Of a stretch of 64,000 nucleotides of DNA, positions 34,224-42,934 are shown piece after piece. Location of the stretch: positions 437,932 to 501,931 of the forward strand of contig NZ_RJQC01000001.1 in assembly GCF_003725415.1 (NCBI RefSeq), given 5' to 3'. The position numbers and the translations under genes were made by a program. The stretch is from Absicoccus porci. GTDB lineage: Bacteria; Bacillota_I; Bacilli_A; Erysipelotrichales; Erysipelotrichaceae. The notes beneath the pieces were generated by a model. That model made no database searches and was not told the origin of the DNA. It saw only the letters and a program-made list of their open reading frames with translations. Numbering within the stretch: the stretch's first letter is position 1; each line of letters begins with the position of its first letter.

Positions 34224-35666
34224 ATGTTGATCAAAGATGACGCCTTGCGAGCAGCTGTTGCTTCAGCCCTACGCATTAAAGAAGACGAAATTACACCAGA
34301 AAAAATGAAAGAACTGATAAATCTACAAGTTCCTGGTAAAGAAATTGAATGTTTAGATGGTTTGGAATATGCCGAAAATTTAGAACGTTTAAATGCATCC
34401 AATAATAAGTTACAAACGTTAGAGCCTATTAAGGATCTTCGCAACTTGGAAGATCTAAATGTATCGATCAACCAATTACGCGATATTCAAGCTTTGCATG
34501 GATTTCGACAATTGAAACGATTGGATATTTCTCGTAACAATTTGTATACGATGGATGTATCCAGTATTGCTGCCATGATTGATCTAGAATATTTGAATTT
34601 GGAGCGATCAAAGATTGATAGTATCGAATATATTGAGCATTGTCGTAAGTTGGAAACAATTTACATCAATACCGAAAATGGTCCATTTAGCTATGCGATA
34701 TTAGGCACACTGAAACACTTAAAGAAATTAAAGATGGCCAGAATGCGTTTATTTGATGTAGAAGATCTGACATATTTATCTCATATTGAAGAACTGGATC
34801 TATCTACCAATTTGATGTCTGATTTGTCACCATTGTTGTCAATGACAAACTTGACAAAGTTGGATGTTTCAAACTGTCCATATTTAACAGAATATGATAT
34901 TTTATCCAAGTTCCCAAAATTAAAGATCTTGAACATTTCGTATAATCATCCAAAGAACTTTGATTTCCTCAAAAAACTTCATTACATTGAAGAAATCTAT
35001 ATGGAACAAACGGGATTTACGGATATGCGCTTATTGAATGGTTTTCCAAACCTGCGTATGGTGAATGTATCCAAGAATACATTGACTCACTTGAATGAAT
35101 TTACGAATGTAAAGAATCTAGAGGCTTTTTCGGCTCGTTTCTGTCAGATTTATGACATTGGTTTCTTAAAGAATGCCACAAAACTTGTGCATTTGGATTT
35201 GTATACCAATCATATCAGTAATATTGATGTCTTAAAAGGATGCAAACAAATGGTGGATCTGAATTTGGCAAGAAATAGTGTGAAGGATATCAATTGTCTA
35301 AAACAAATGAAATTATTAGGCATTCTGTCATTGGAAGATAATGATGTCAAAGATATTTCGGTATTAGGCAATCTAGAAAATTTATGCAATGTCGATCTCT
35401 ACAACAATATCATCACCGATCTGCGTCCATTAGAGAAATGTCCATTTATTTCTTATTTACGCTTGGATCATAATGCAATTAGTGATTTGACACCGTTATC
35501 ACATCTACAATTCTTGTGTTCTTTAACATTGAAAGGCAACTACATCACGGATGTAACCCCATTAAAAGATCTTCAATTATTGGAGGCATTGCGTTTGGAT
35601 GATAATCCAATTGCAGATACTTCGGTACTGGAGAGCATGGAATTCTATGATAAATTTACTGACTAG
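34224..35666 (+). CDS. Cytosolic leucine-rich-repeat protein, internalin-like
   Basis: A 480-residue protein made almost wholly of about 20 leucine-rich repeats of about 22 residues (pattern LxxLxxLxLxxNxIxDIxxL), from about residue 45 to the end. Residues 1-45 form a helical cap (DALRAAVASALRIKEDEITPE) like that of internalins. There is no signal peptide, membrane segment or sorting motif, so it is likely cytosolic and used for protein-protein contact. ATG 34224 is preferred because taggaggt precedes it; a longer frame would start at 34182 inside the promoter (TATAAT near 34191-34196). The partner is unknown. Confidence 0.82.
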   Translation: MLIKDDALRAAVASALRIKEDEITPEKMKELINLQVPGKEIECLDGLEYAENLERLNASNNKLQTLEPIKDLRNLEDLNVSINQLRDIQALHGFRQLKRLDISRNNLYTMDVSSIAAMIDLEYLNLERSKIDSIEYIEHCRKLETIYINTENGPFSYAILGTLKHLKKLKMARMRLFDVEDLTYLSHIEELDLSTNLMSDLSPLLSMTNLTKLDVSNCPYLTEYDILSKFPKLKILNISYNHPKNFDFLKKLHYIEEIYMEQTGFTDMRLLNGFPNLRMVNVSKNTLTHLNEFTNVKNLEAFSARFCQIYDIGFLKNATKLVHLDLYTNHISNIDVLKGCKQMVDLNLARNSVKDINCLKQMKLLGILSLEDNDVKDISVLGNLENLCNVDLYNNIITDLRPLEKCPFISYLRLDHNAISDLTPLSHLQFLCSLTLKGNYITDVTPLKDLQLLEALRLDDNPIADTSVLESMEFYDKFTD

Positions 35667-35690
35667 GTCCGATTAACGGGCCTTTTCATT
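35667..35690 (+). terminator. Terminator after LRR gene
   Basis: ggtccg (35667-35672) pairs with cgggcc (35678-35683) with one G-U pair, followed by ttttcattt. Confidence 0.75.
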
Positions 35691-35721
35691 TCATGCATGG
35701 GTAGTTGACTTTCATAGAGTG

Positions 35722-35730
35722 TGATAAAAT
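35722..35730 (+). promoter_or_regulatory. Extended -10 of ubiB-like gene, predicts leaderless mRNA
   Basis: TGA-TAAAAT (35722-35730), 6 nt, then the ATG at 35737, so +1 falls on the A of ATG. A TTGACT lies upstream at a short 14-nt spacing. No Shine-Dalgarno is present. Confidence 0.65.
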
Positions 35731-35736
35731 AGAATT

Positions 35737-37326
35737 ATGGCAAAAACAAAAGCAAGTGGGGCTCGTTTTATTGAGATCCTGTCCATTTTACGCAAACACA
35801 AAATACAGAAAGGTATGGATCCAGTAAAATTTCGTGAAATCTTAGAAGATTTAGGACCTACATTTGTGAAAATTGGACAAATCATGTCAACGCGACAAGA
35901 TATGTTCTCACAACGATATTGTAAAGAGCTGGAGAAATTAAGATCCAATGTACGACCTATGCCTATGTCGGATGTGGATATGGTTTTGACACGCGCGTTT
36001 GGTCCCAATTGGCATACCCTTTTTCCATATTTTGATGAAGATCCTTTGGGTTCGGCATCGATTGCGCAAGTGCATGCCGCAAAACTGGCAAATGGCGAGC
36101 ATGTGGTTGTGAAGATTCAGCGTCCGAATATTTATCAAATCATGGAACGAGATATCAAATTGGTCCGAAAAGCAGCTCGTTTCCTGAATTTATCCGATAT
36201 TGTGAGTTCTGTTGTTGATTTAGATATGGTTTTGGATGAATTTTGGACCACATCGCAACAAGAAATGGACTTTACGATTGAAGCTCGTTTTGCGAAACGC
36301 TTTAAAGAAACGTATGCGGATGTAAAATATATCGATGCACCATGCATTTATGATCAATATACCTCTCGTTATGTTTTGGTCATGGAATATATTGATGGCA
36401 TCGATGTGAATCAATCGGCCCAATTGGATGATCATGGCTATGATCGAAAGGATCTAGCTAAAAAACTGGCATACAACTATATTTCCCAGATTATTGAAAA
36501 TGGTTTTTTTCATGCGGATCCTCATTCTGGTAATATTCGAATTCGTGATGATGTGATCGTATGGATTGATTTTGGTATGATGGGAACGCTTGATACACGT
36601 GAGCGAGAAATTATGAAAGATGCGGTACAAGCCATCGCCATGCGCGATACGATGAGTGTTGTAGATGATATTTTGGCGATAGGAAAACCTAAAAAAGAAA
36701 TTGATTATGCGAAATTCATGGTTGAAATTGAAGAGTTCATGAATCAATACATCAACATGCCGTTTTCGCAGATTGATATTGCGAAAATGATTCAAGATGT
36801 TTTTGCGATTTGCCATAACTATCGCATTCAATTGCCAAAAGGCGTATCCATGTTAGCACGTTCGATGACGGTCATGGAAGCGACCTTGGAAGATTTAGAT
36901 CCAAACACAAATATGTTGCAGATTGCCGCCAATCATAAAGCAACGATGCGTCAATTCCATTTGAAACATGAGTTCAAACAATGGATACGAGATAATGCAC
37001 GTGCCTATGAAAAAACCTTGCATATTCCTGGACAAACCAGTGATGTGTTAAAGATGCTCGAACGCGGACAATTAAAGATGAACCTCAATCTATTAGGGTC
37101 CAATCAGCCCATCGCGAAATTGGATCGTATGGTCAATCGTTTGATTGTTTGTATTTTAATTTCTGCAATCTTATTAGGATCCAGTCTATTATGTATGACA
37201 AATATGAAACCAGAAATTTTAGGTATACCTGCCTTGGGATTCATTGGCTTTGTGGTTGCCATTTTGATGAGTTTCTGGCTCTTTGTGAAAATGTTGGTAT
37301 TACATCGACGAAATAAAATGTTCTAA
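35737..37326 (+). CDS. ABC1/UbiB-family atypical kinase
   Basis: A 529-residue membrane-associated atypical kinase-like protein. Family blocks are KFREILEDLGPTFVKIGQIMSTRQD (KIGQIMSTR at about 47), the A-rich nucleotide loop GSASIAQVHAAKL (about 105), VVKIQRP (about 124), HADPHSGNIRIR (about 255) and WIDFGMMG (about 273). Two membrane helices lie at the C-terminus (about 468-520). Partners in ubiquinone makers support quinone synthesis; here the lipid substrate is unknown. lspA begins 4 nt after its stop. Confidence 0.88.
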   Translation: MAKTKASGARFIEILSILRKHKIQKGMDPVKFREILEDLGPTFVKIGQIMSTRQDMFSQRYCKELEKLRSNVRPMPMSDVDMVLTRAFGPNWHTLFPYFDEDPLGSASIAQVHAAKLANGEHVVVKIQRPNIYQIMERDIKLVRKAARFLNLSDIVSSVVDLDMVLDEFWTTSQQEMDFTIEARFAKRFKETYADVKYIDAPCIYDQYTSRYVLVMEYIDGIDVNQSAQLDDHGYDRKDLAKKLAYNYISQIIENGFFHADPHSGNIRIRDDVIVWIDFGMMGTLDTREREIMKDAVQAIAMRDTMSVVDDILAIGKPKKEIDYAKFMVEIEEFMNQYINMPFSQIDIAKMIQDVFAICHNYRIQLPKGVSMLARSMTVMEATLEDLDPNTNMLQIAANHKATMRQFHLKHEFKQWIRDNARAYEKTLHIPGQTSDVLKMLERGQLKMNLNLLGSNQPIAKLDRMVNRLIVCILISAILLGSSLLCMTNMKPEILGIPALGFIGFVVAILMSFWLFVKMLVLHRRNKMF

Positions 37327-37330
37327 GCTT

Positions 37331-37828
37331 ATGAAACCAAAAAAAAGTTCTTTAATATTAAGTATATGTATTTTATTTGTGATGATTGGCTTTGATCAAT
37401 GGACCAAAAGTGCTATTGTTCATACCATTCCATTAGGAAATTCCATTGAAGTCATTCATCGTTTCTTTTATTTAACCTATATTCAAAATACGGGTGCTGG
37501 ATTCTCTATTTTTGAAAATTTTGGCATTTGGTTTTTTGGTGTTATCACTATCATTGCGTTGGGTGTTATGATCTATTTTTACTTTCATTGTGATAATGAT
37601 CTTCGTACGCAACTTTGTTTATCGTTTGTGGTGGCTGGAACCATTGGTAATTTTATTGACCGCTTGAAGTTAGGTTATGTTCGTGATTTTTTCTCTTTTT
37701 TGATTTTTGGCCAACCATTTCCTGTATTTAATGTGGCCGATATTTGTATTACCGTTGGCTTTGCCGCTTTGGTAATTATTCTTTTATATGATGATTGGAA
37801 GGTGAAATCGCAATGGAAAACAAAATAA
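37331..37828 (+). CDS. lspA: Lipoprotein signal peptidase II
   Basis: A 165-residue four-helix membrane aspartyl protease that cleaves prolipoproteins after lipidation. The catalytic aspartates appear in GNFIDRLKLGYVRDF (D at about 106) and FNVADICITVG (D at about 137). Its targets include the lipoproteins of this window (lysine-binding protein, VanY lipoprotein). It is in the ubiB-lspA-rluD-comEB cluster and overlaps the next gene by 16 bp. Confidence 0.94.
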   Translation: MKPKKSSLILSICILFVMIGFDQWTKSAIVHTIPLGNSIEVIHRFFYLTYIQNTGAGFSIFENFGIWFFGVITIIALGVMIYFYFHCDNDLRTQLCLSFVVAGTIGNFIDRLKLGYVRDFFSFLIFGQPFPVFNVADICITVGFAALVIILLYDDWKVKSQWKTK

Positions 37829-38724
37829 TTACGATCACCGAAGAAATGGCTGGAACTCGTATGGATAAAATAGTATCCAAGACCTGTGATCTATCAAGAA
37901 CACGTGTTAAGGAACTGTTAGAGCAAGAAAAGATCCATGTTAATGATCAGTTAGAGAAGGGCAGTTATACGTGCAAAGTTAATGATACGATTACTGTGGA
38001 AATTCCAGATAACCAACCATTGGATGTGAAACCCGAAAAGATGGATCTAGATATTATTTATGAAGATCATGATGTCTTGGTCATCAATAAGCCCAAAGGA
38101 ATGGTCGTTCATCCGGCTCCAGGTCATTTGGAACATACGCTGGTAAATGGCTTACTGTATCATTGTGATGATTTGTCTGGAATCAATGGTGTTTTACGTC
38201 CAGGTATCGTACATCGAATCGATAAAGATACATCTGGTCTATTGGTCGTGGCCAAAAACGATAATGCACATATGGCTTTATCTAGCCAATTGGCCGATAA
38301 GACGTGTCATCGAGAATATGTAGCTATCGTTCATCATCCGTTTAATCACAGTTATGGTACGATTGATGCTCCCATCGGAAGAGATCCTAAAGATCGTCAA
38401 AAAATGGCGGTGACCGAAAAGAATTCAAAACCGGCCATTACGCATTTTCAAGTCCTTCAAAACTTTAAAGACTATGCCTATATTCGTTGTCAATTAGAAA
38501 CGGGAAGAACGCATCAGATTCGTGTGCATATGGCCTACATTGGGCATCCCATTGCCGGTGATCCAAAATATGGATATCGCAAGACCATTGCAGCCAATGG
38601 TCAATTACTACATGCTTGTGCTTTGGAGTTTATTCACCCCACAACACATGAACACATGCATTTTGAGGCGCCATTGGATCCCACTTTTGAAAAGATATTG
38701 AAACAATTAGAAACGGAAGGATAG
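37813..38724 (+). CDS. RluD-type 23S rRNA pseudouridine synthase
   Basis: A 303-residue RluA/RluD-family enzyme. An S4 RNA-binding domain (about 10-70, [22 protein letters not shown]) precedes the catalytic domain with [16 protein letters not shown] (catalytic D at about 138) and [20 protein letters not shown] (TGRTHQIR at about 234). Adjacent lspA suggests the rluD orthologue (YlyB). The start at 37813 (MENKIITIT) is set by ggaaggtg upstream. Confidence 0.9.
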   Translation: MENKIITITEEMAGTRMDKIVSKTCDLSRTRVKELLEQEKIHVNDQLEKGSYTCKVNDTITVEIPDNQPLDVKPEKMDLDIIYEDHDVLVINKPKGMVVHPAPGHLEHTLVNGLLYHCDDLSGINGVLRPGIVHRIDKDTSGLLVVAKNDNAHMALSSQLADKTCHREYVAIVHHPFNHSYGTIDAPIGRDPKDRQKMAVTEKNSKPAITHFQVLQNFKDYAYIRCQLETGRTHQIRVHMAYIGHPIAGDPKYGYRKTIAANGQLLHACALEFIHPTTHEHMHFEAPLDPTFEKILKQLETEG

Positions 38725-38725
38725 T

Positions 38726-39223
38726 ATGAAACGAAATAATGTTTTAAGTTGGGATGAATATTTTATGAGTGTTGCCCATTTAAGTGCTATGCGTTCAAAA
38801 GATCCCAATACACAGGTAGGTGCTTGTATCGTCAATCCAGATAAACGGGTTGTAGGTTTGGGATATAACGGTTTCCCACGAGGCTGTGATGATGATGTCT
38901 TTCCTTGGCAACGAGATGGGTCTTTTTTAGAAACGAAATATCCATATGTTGTGCATGCAGAATTAAATGCGATTCTCAATAGTATCCAAGATCTAAAGGG
39001 ATGTACCATTTATGTTTCGTTGTTCCCGTGTAACGAATGTGCAAAAGCCATTATTCAATCTGGTATTCGTTGTGTTGTCTATGAAAGTGATAAATATAAA
39101 GGAACGGAAGAAAATATCGCCAGCAAGAAGATGTTTCGGGATGCTGGTGTCGAATTAGTGCATTTAACCTATCAGACCAAAGTAAATGTAGAAATCATCA
39201 AAGATGAAAATAGCGACCAATAA
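38726..39223 (+). CDS. comEB: Deoxycytidylate deaminase (ComEB family)
   Basis: A 165-residue zinc deaminase converting dCMP to dUMP. The zinc and catalytic motifs are [10 protein letters not shown] (H and E at about 74-76) and PCNECAKAI (two Cys at about 102-105). The substrate-side block is [13 protein letters not shown] (about 26-38). It starts 1 nt after the rluD-like stop with a ggaagga ribosome-binding site. It is last in its operon and shares a terminator with convergent rnhC. Confidence 0.92.
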   Translation: MKRNNVLSWDEYFMSVAHLSAMRSKDPNTQVGACIVNPDKRVVGLGYNGFPRGCDDDVFPWQRDGSFLETKYPYVVHAELNAILNSIQDLKGCTIYVSLFPCNECAKAIIQSGIRCVVYESDKYKGTEENIASKKMFRDAGVELVHLTYQTKVNVEIIKDENSDQ

Positions 39224-39245
39224 TGGCCGCTATTTGAGTTTTTTC
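39206..39245. terminator. Terminator in overlapping ends of comEB and rnhC
   Basis: aaatagcg (39208-39215) pairs with cgctattt (39228-39235), followed by gagtttttt. The hairpin lies within the last codons of comEB and reaches the 3' end of rnhC. Confidence 0.75.
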
Positions 39246-40078
39246 GTATTCGCAAAATGTAGTTTTGCCACATGTCCTAATTCCGATTTTCCAAATTCAT
39301 CCACAAAACGTTGCGCACACAAATCGACTTGTTTTCCAGCTCCTTTTTCAAAGTGAAAGTGATATTTGGCTTCCATCGCATCCCATGCTTCTAAAAAGGC
39401 ATTTCGAGCTAAGATACTGCCACACGCCACCGATAGATATTTGTTTTCGGCTTTGGTCTCAAAATGAATATCCGGAATGACTTTTGGTTGATTCTGTAAA
39501 TAGCGGTAATAAGAACTTTTTTGGACAAATTGATCAATGATCAAAAAGTTGGGAAGCGTATATCCTTTTTGTTGGAGATTGACATAGGCTTGATTGTGTA
39601 ATAAACATTTGATATCTACCATATTATGCGTTTGATGGACTTGGTTATATTTATCATTGGATACGACCAAAATCGTATAAGGGCATAATTCCTTGATACG
39701 AGGAGCTAATTGACGAATCTTTTCATCATTGATTTGTTTCGAATCTTGTATGCCCATCGATCGCAATACATCGACTCGGTCTTTTTCAACAATGGTTGCA
39801 CTGACAACAACAGGTCCAAAGTAATCGCCAGTTCCGACTTCATCACTGCCAGCTTGTGGATACACATCGGCTTGTTGTGGGGTATCTGGTGCTAACCAAT
39901 CCAAATCTTTTCCTTGAAAAACGACTTTGCCAGAGGTGTAAGCTGTAATTGTACATTCGCGTAATTTGATTTGATAAAACGTATATTGTGGACGACTTTC
40001 TTTTTGGATTTGATTGGCTACACGTTCTTTTAAAGCGAAGATTTCTTGTTTCGACATTTTTTTCGTAATGGTATTCAT
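39230..40078 (-). CDS. rnhC: Ribonuclease HIII
   Basis: A 282-residue enzyme that cuts the RNA strand of RNA-DNA hybrids. An N-terminal TBP-like domain (about 1-80) precedes the RNase H core with AGSDEVGTGDYFGPVVV (DE pair at about 93-94). Further conserved acids lie in SMGIQDSKQI (D at about 117) and in NFLIIDQF. ATG 40078 (MNTITKKMSK) is preferred over GTG 40084 because the -10 is positioned for a leaderless start at 40078. It is divergent from cvpA. Confidence 0.92.
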   Translation of the reverse strand: MNTITKKMSKQEIFALKERVANQIQKESRPQYTFYQIKLRECTITAYTSGKVVFQGKDLDWLAPDTPQQADVYPQAGSDEVGTGDYFGPVVVSATIVEKDRVDVLRSMGIQDSKQINDEKIRQLAPRIKELCPYTILVVSNDKYNQVHQTHNMVDIKCLLHNQAYVNLQQKGYTLPNFLIIDQFVQKSSYYRYLQNQPKVIPDIHFETKAENKYLSVACGSILARNAFLEAWDAMEAKYHFHFEKGAGKQVDLCAQRFVDEFGKSELGHVAKLHFANTKKLK

Positions 40079-40084
40079 ATCCAC

Positions 40085-40093
40085 ATTTTATCA
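40085..40093 (-). promoter_or_regulatory. Extended -10 of rnhC, predicts leaderless mRNA
   Basis: On the minus strand TGA-TAAAAT, then 6 nt and the ATG at 40078; +1 falls on the A of ATG. It lies 7 nt from the -10 of the divergent cvpA promoter. Confidence 0.65.
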
Positions 40094-40100
40094 TAAAATA

Positions 40101-40109
40101 TGTTAAAAT
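40101..40109 (+). promoter_or_regulatory. Extended -10 of cvpA operon, near-leaderless
   Basis: TGT-TAAAAT (40101-40109), 5 nt, then ATG 40115. Predicted +1 is within one base of the start codon. No Shine-Dalgarno is present. Confidence 0.6.
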
Positions 40110-40114
40110 GAGAT

Positions 40115-40630
40115 ATGATACTAAATTCGAACTATTTTGCGATCTACGACTTTATTCTCGTATTGATTAGCTTTTTCATTTTGTTGCACGCATTTCAAAA
40201 AGGCTTTCTGCGCCAACTCTTAGATCTTGTGGCAACCATCTTGTCGTTTGCAGGTGCTTGGTGGTTTTATGATGATCTGAGCCAAGCCTATCCATTGGTT
40301 CATGTATATCGTTTGATTGATGATCCATTGAATAAGTTATTGTGGTTTGTGCTTTTGATCATTGGCATTCGTATCTTTCTACGCTTATTTATCTATCTAT
40401 TTCATGCTTCTCGTCCAAAAAGAAAAATGAATGCACTGTCTTTTATGAATCATGTGGCCGGTTTAGGAATCGGTTTTGTGCAAGTGGGATGTATCTTTTT
40501 CTTATGGACGGCATTTTGTCAATTGCCATTTATTGAAAATGGCGATACCTATGTACAACATAGTGTGGTGATCCATACGGTAAACCAATGGAAAGAAGAG
40601 GTGAGTGACCATGTCAACAACCTACAATGA
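40115..40630 (+). CDS. CvpA-family membrane protein
   Basis: A 171-residue protein with four membrane segments and the CvpA-type opening FILVLISFFILLHAFQKGFLRQLLDL (KGFLRQLLD at about 30). Homologues were named from colicin V export and are now linked to envelope homeostasis. It precedes mutS2, the usual neighbour in Firmicutes, and overlaps it by 20 bp. Confidence 0.87.
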   Translation: MILNSNYFAIYDFILVLISFFILLHAFQKGFLRQLLDLVATILSFAGAWWFYDDLSQAYPLVHVYRLIDDPLNKLLWFVLLIIGIRIFLRLFIYLFHASRPKRKMNALSFMNHVAGLGIGFVQVGCIFFLWTAFCQLPFIENGDTYVQHSVVIHTVNQWKEEVSDHVNNLQ

Positions 40631-42920
40631 ATATGATCAAGCCATTGATTGGCAAACGGTATTGAAGCAAATTTCTCATTTTGCTTCTTTTTCTTGTTCA
40701 CAACAAGATATTATGGAAAGTATGCCACTGACCAATCTTCATGAAATCCAGACAAGATTGGATTTTGTGAAAGAAACTATGGAATTGCATCGACAAGGGA
40801 TTGTCGTTGAATTTGGTGGTTGTAAAGATATACAACCTTATATCCAACAAGCGACAAAACAAATGGTGCTTTCAGGACATGATTTGAGTGATATTGCGAT
40901 TTTTTTGGGCACTTGCCGAAATGTACAACATACATTGCATACAACCGAAGCTACGCGTTGTATTGAATTAGCGAATACGATGGATCCATGTACACCGTTA
41001 ATGAAAGCCATTGATCGACAAATTGATCGAACGGGATCCATTAAATTGGATGCCACTCCGAAATTAGCTGGTTTACATCGTGCTTTAACGGGTGCTCGTT
41101 TGGCTTTACAAGCTAGTGCCAAAGCTTTTATCAAAAAGAATAAAGATCATTTAATGGATACAACAACATCCAGTATTGGTGGACGTTTATCGGTTTTAGT
41201 CAAAGCCCAAGATAAAAACTATTTTGGTGGTATGATCCATGGACAATCACAGAGTGGTTTGGCTTTTTATGTGGAACCGAATGCGTTTGTTTCTGCCAAT
41301 AATCAGATCCAAGATTTAGAAGGTGAGATTGAACAAGAAAAAGAACGAATCTGCCGAGAATTAAGTCGACAAGTAGCAAAAAAAGCAATCCTTCTTCTTT
41401 CCAATCTAGAAACGATGACGATATTGGATGTAGCTTTTGCGAAAGGTATGTGGGCCTATCAAAAAGATGGATGTGTACCTATGATCCAAACGCGTGATCA
41501 TGCCTTTTTATTTGAGCAGGCACGCCATCCTTTGATAGATTCCAAAAAAGTAGTGGCAAATACGTATGCGTGTTCAAAAAATCAATATTGTTTGATGATA
41601 TCGGGTCCGAATATGGGAGGAAAAACCGTCACATTGAAAACGATAGGTTTATTTGTGGCTTTAGCTCATGCAGGTTTTCCTGTCATTTGTCATCGAGCGA
41701 TTGTCCCTTATTATACGTCTTTGTGGTTTGATATTGGGGATCATCAATCGATTGAACAAAATTTATCTACGTTTTCATCGCATATTTCTAAATTAGCAAC
41801 CATCTGTTCTCAAGCCAATGATAGAACATTTGTCCTCATCGATGAATTAGGTAATGGAACGGATCCTTTAGAAGGAGCTAGTTTAGCCGTTGCGATTTTA
41901 GATTACCTGATTCATAAACAAACAACGATCATCACAAGTACGCACTTTAATGAAGTGAAAGCCTATGGCAAGACCAATGATCATATCTTGGTTTCTAGTG
42001 TGGAATTTGATCAAGAAACGCTGCAACCAACGTATCGTTATTTAGCAGGCATTTCAGGTTCTTCGTATGCGTTTTCGATTGCGGCCCAATATCATTTGGA
42101 TCCTCAAATTTTAGCCGCAGCCAATCAATGGAAACAGACCCATATGCAGAAAGTGGATCAAGAATTGGCTCGTTTGGAAAAGATGCAGAATGAAGTACAG
42201 GCCAAGGAAGATCGATTTGATGCTTTGATTGAAAATGCACACGATTTACAACGACAGGCAGAAAAAGAAAAGCAGCAATGGCAAAAGAAAAAAGAGGAGT
42301 TGAATCAAACGTATGAAGAACAGTTGCACGAAATGTTGGAAAAGAAGCAAGAAGAAGCACAGTCCATCATTCGCGAATTAAAGCAGCAGAAGCAGGGAAA
42401 ACTACATGAACAAACGGCTTTGTTGCATCAATTGCATGTCATGGATCAAACGCCACAAGAAAAGGAAGCGGCACCAGAAGTCTTGCAAGTAGGGGATTAT
42501 GTACAAGTCAAAGGTTTGCAATCGCATGGAACAATCATTGATATTCGTAAAAAAGAAGCTACGATTGAAACCAATGGTATGCGTATGAAAGTCAAGTTGA
42601 ATCGATTAACCAAGATTCATAAACCGAATGTAAAGCCAGTCGTTCGTAAAACGCATGTGGATCCAAGTTTTCATCGGTTTCCTTTGGAATTGAATTTAAT
42701 CGGTATGCATGTGGAAGAAGGTATTGAAGCATTAGATCGATATTTAGATCAGGCCATTGTTCATCATGTGAAACAAGTACGTATCATTCATGGTATGGGT
42801 ACAGGTCGATTGCGTGCAGCGGTATGGGATGATCTAGATAAGAATCCGGTGGTGAAATCAAAAATGGCAGCCGGTCCCAATGAAGGTGGGCTTGGTGCAA
42901 CCATAGTATTGTTGAAATAA
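40611..42920 (+). CDS. mutS2: MutS2 family ATPase with Smr domain
   Basis: A 769-residue homologue of MutS2, which acts on branched DNA or on collided ribosomes. The MutS core and clamp occupy about 1-310. The ATPase has Walker A GPNMGGKTVTLKT (about 327) and Walker B LIDELGNGTDPLEG (about 405). A coiled region (about 515-620) is followed by a KOW-like strand set, and the C-terminal Smr domain (about 690-769) has LNLIGMHVEE and HGMGTGRLR. ATG 40611 is preferred over GTG 40605 because agaggtga lies 7 nt upstream. Confidence 0.93.
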   Translation: MSTTYNEYDQAIDWQTVLKQISHFASFSCSQQDIMESMPLTNLHEIQTRLDFVKETMELHRQGIVVEFGGCKDIQPYIQQATKQMVLSGHDLSDIAIFLGTCRNVQHTLHTTEATRCIELANTMDPCTPLMKAIDRQIDRTGSIKLDATPKLAGLHRALTGARLALQASAKAFIKKNKDHLMDTTTSSIGGRLSVLVKAQDKNYFGGMIHGQSQSGLAFYVEPNAFVSANNQIQDLEGEIEQEKERICRELSRQVAKKAILLLSNLETMTILDVAFAKGMWAYQKDGCVPMIQTRDHAFLFEQARHPLIDSKKVVANTYACSKNQYCLMISGPNMGGKTVTLKTIGLFVALAHAGFPVICHRAIVPYYTSLWFDIGDHQSIEQNLSTFSSHISKLATICSQANDRTFVLIDELGNGTDPLEGASLAVAILDYLIHKQTTIITSTHFNEVKAYGKTNDHILVSSVEFDQETLQPTYRYLAGISGSSYAFSIAAQYHLDPQILAAANQWKQTHMQKVDQELARLEKMQNEVQAKEDRFDALIENAHDLQRQAEKEKQQWQKKKEELNQTYEEQLHEMLEKKQEEAQSIIRELKQQKQGKLHEQTALLHQLHVMDQTPQEKEAAPEVLQVGDYVQVKGLQSHGTIIDIRKKEATIETNGMRMKVKLNRLTKIHKPNVKPVVRKTHVDPSFHRFPLELNLIGMHVEEGIEALDRYLDQAIVHHVKQVRIIHGMGTGRLRAAVWDDLDKNPVVKSKMAAGPNEGGLGATIVLLK

Positions 42921-42934
42921 GGAAGGGAACAAGT

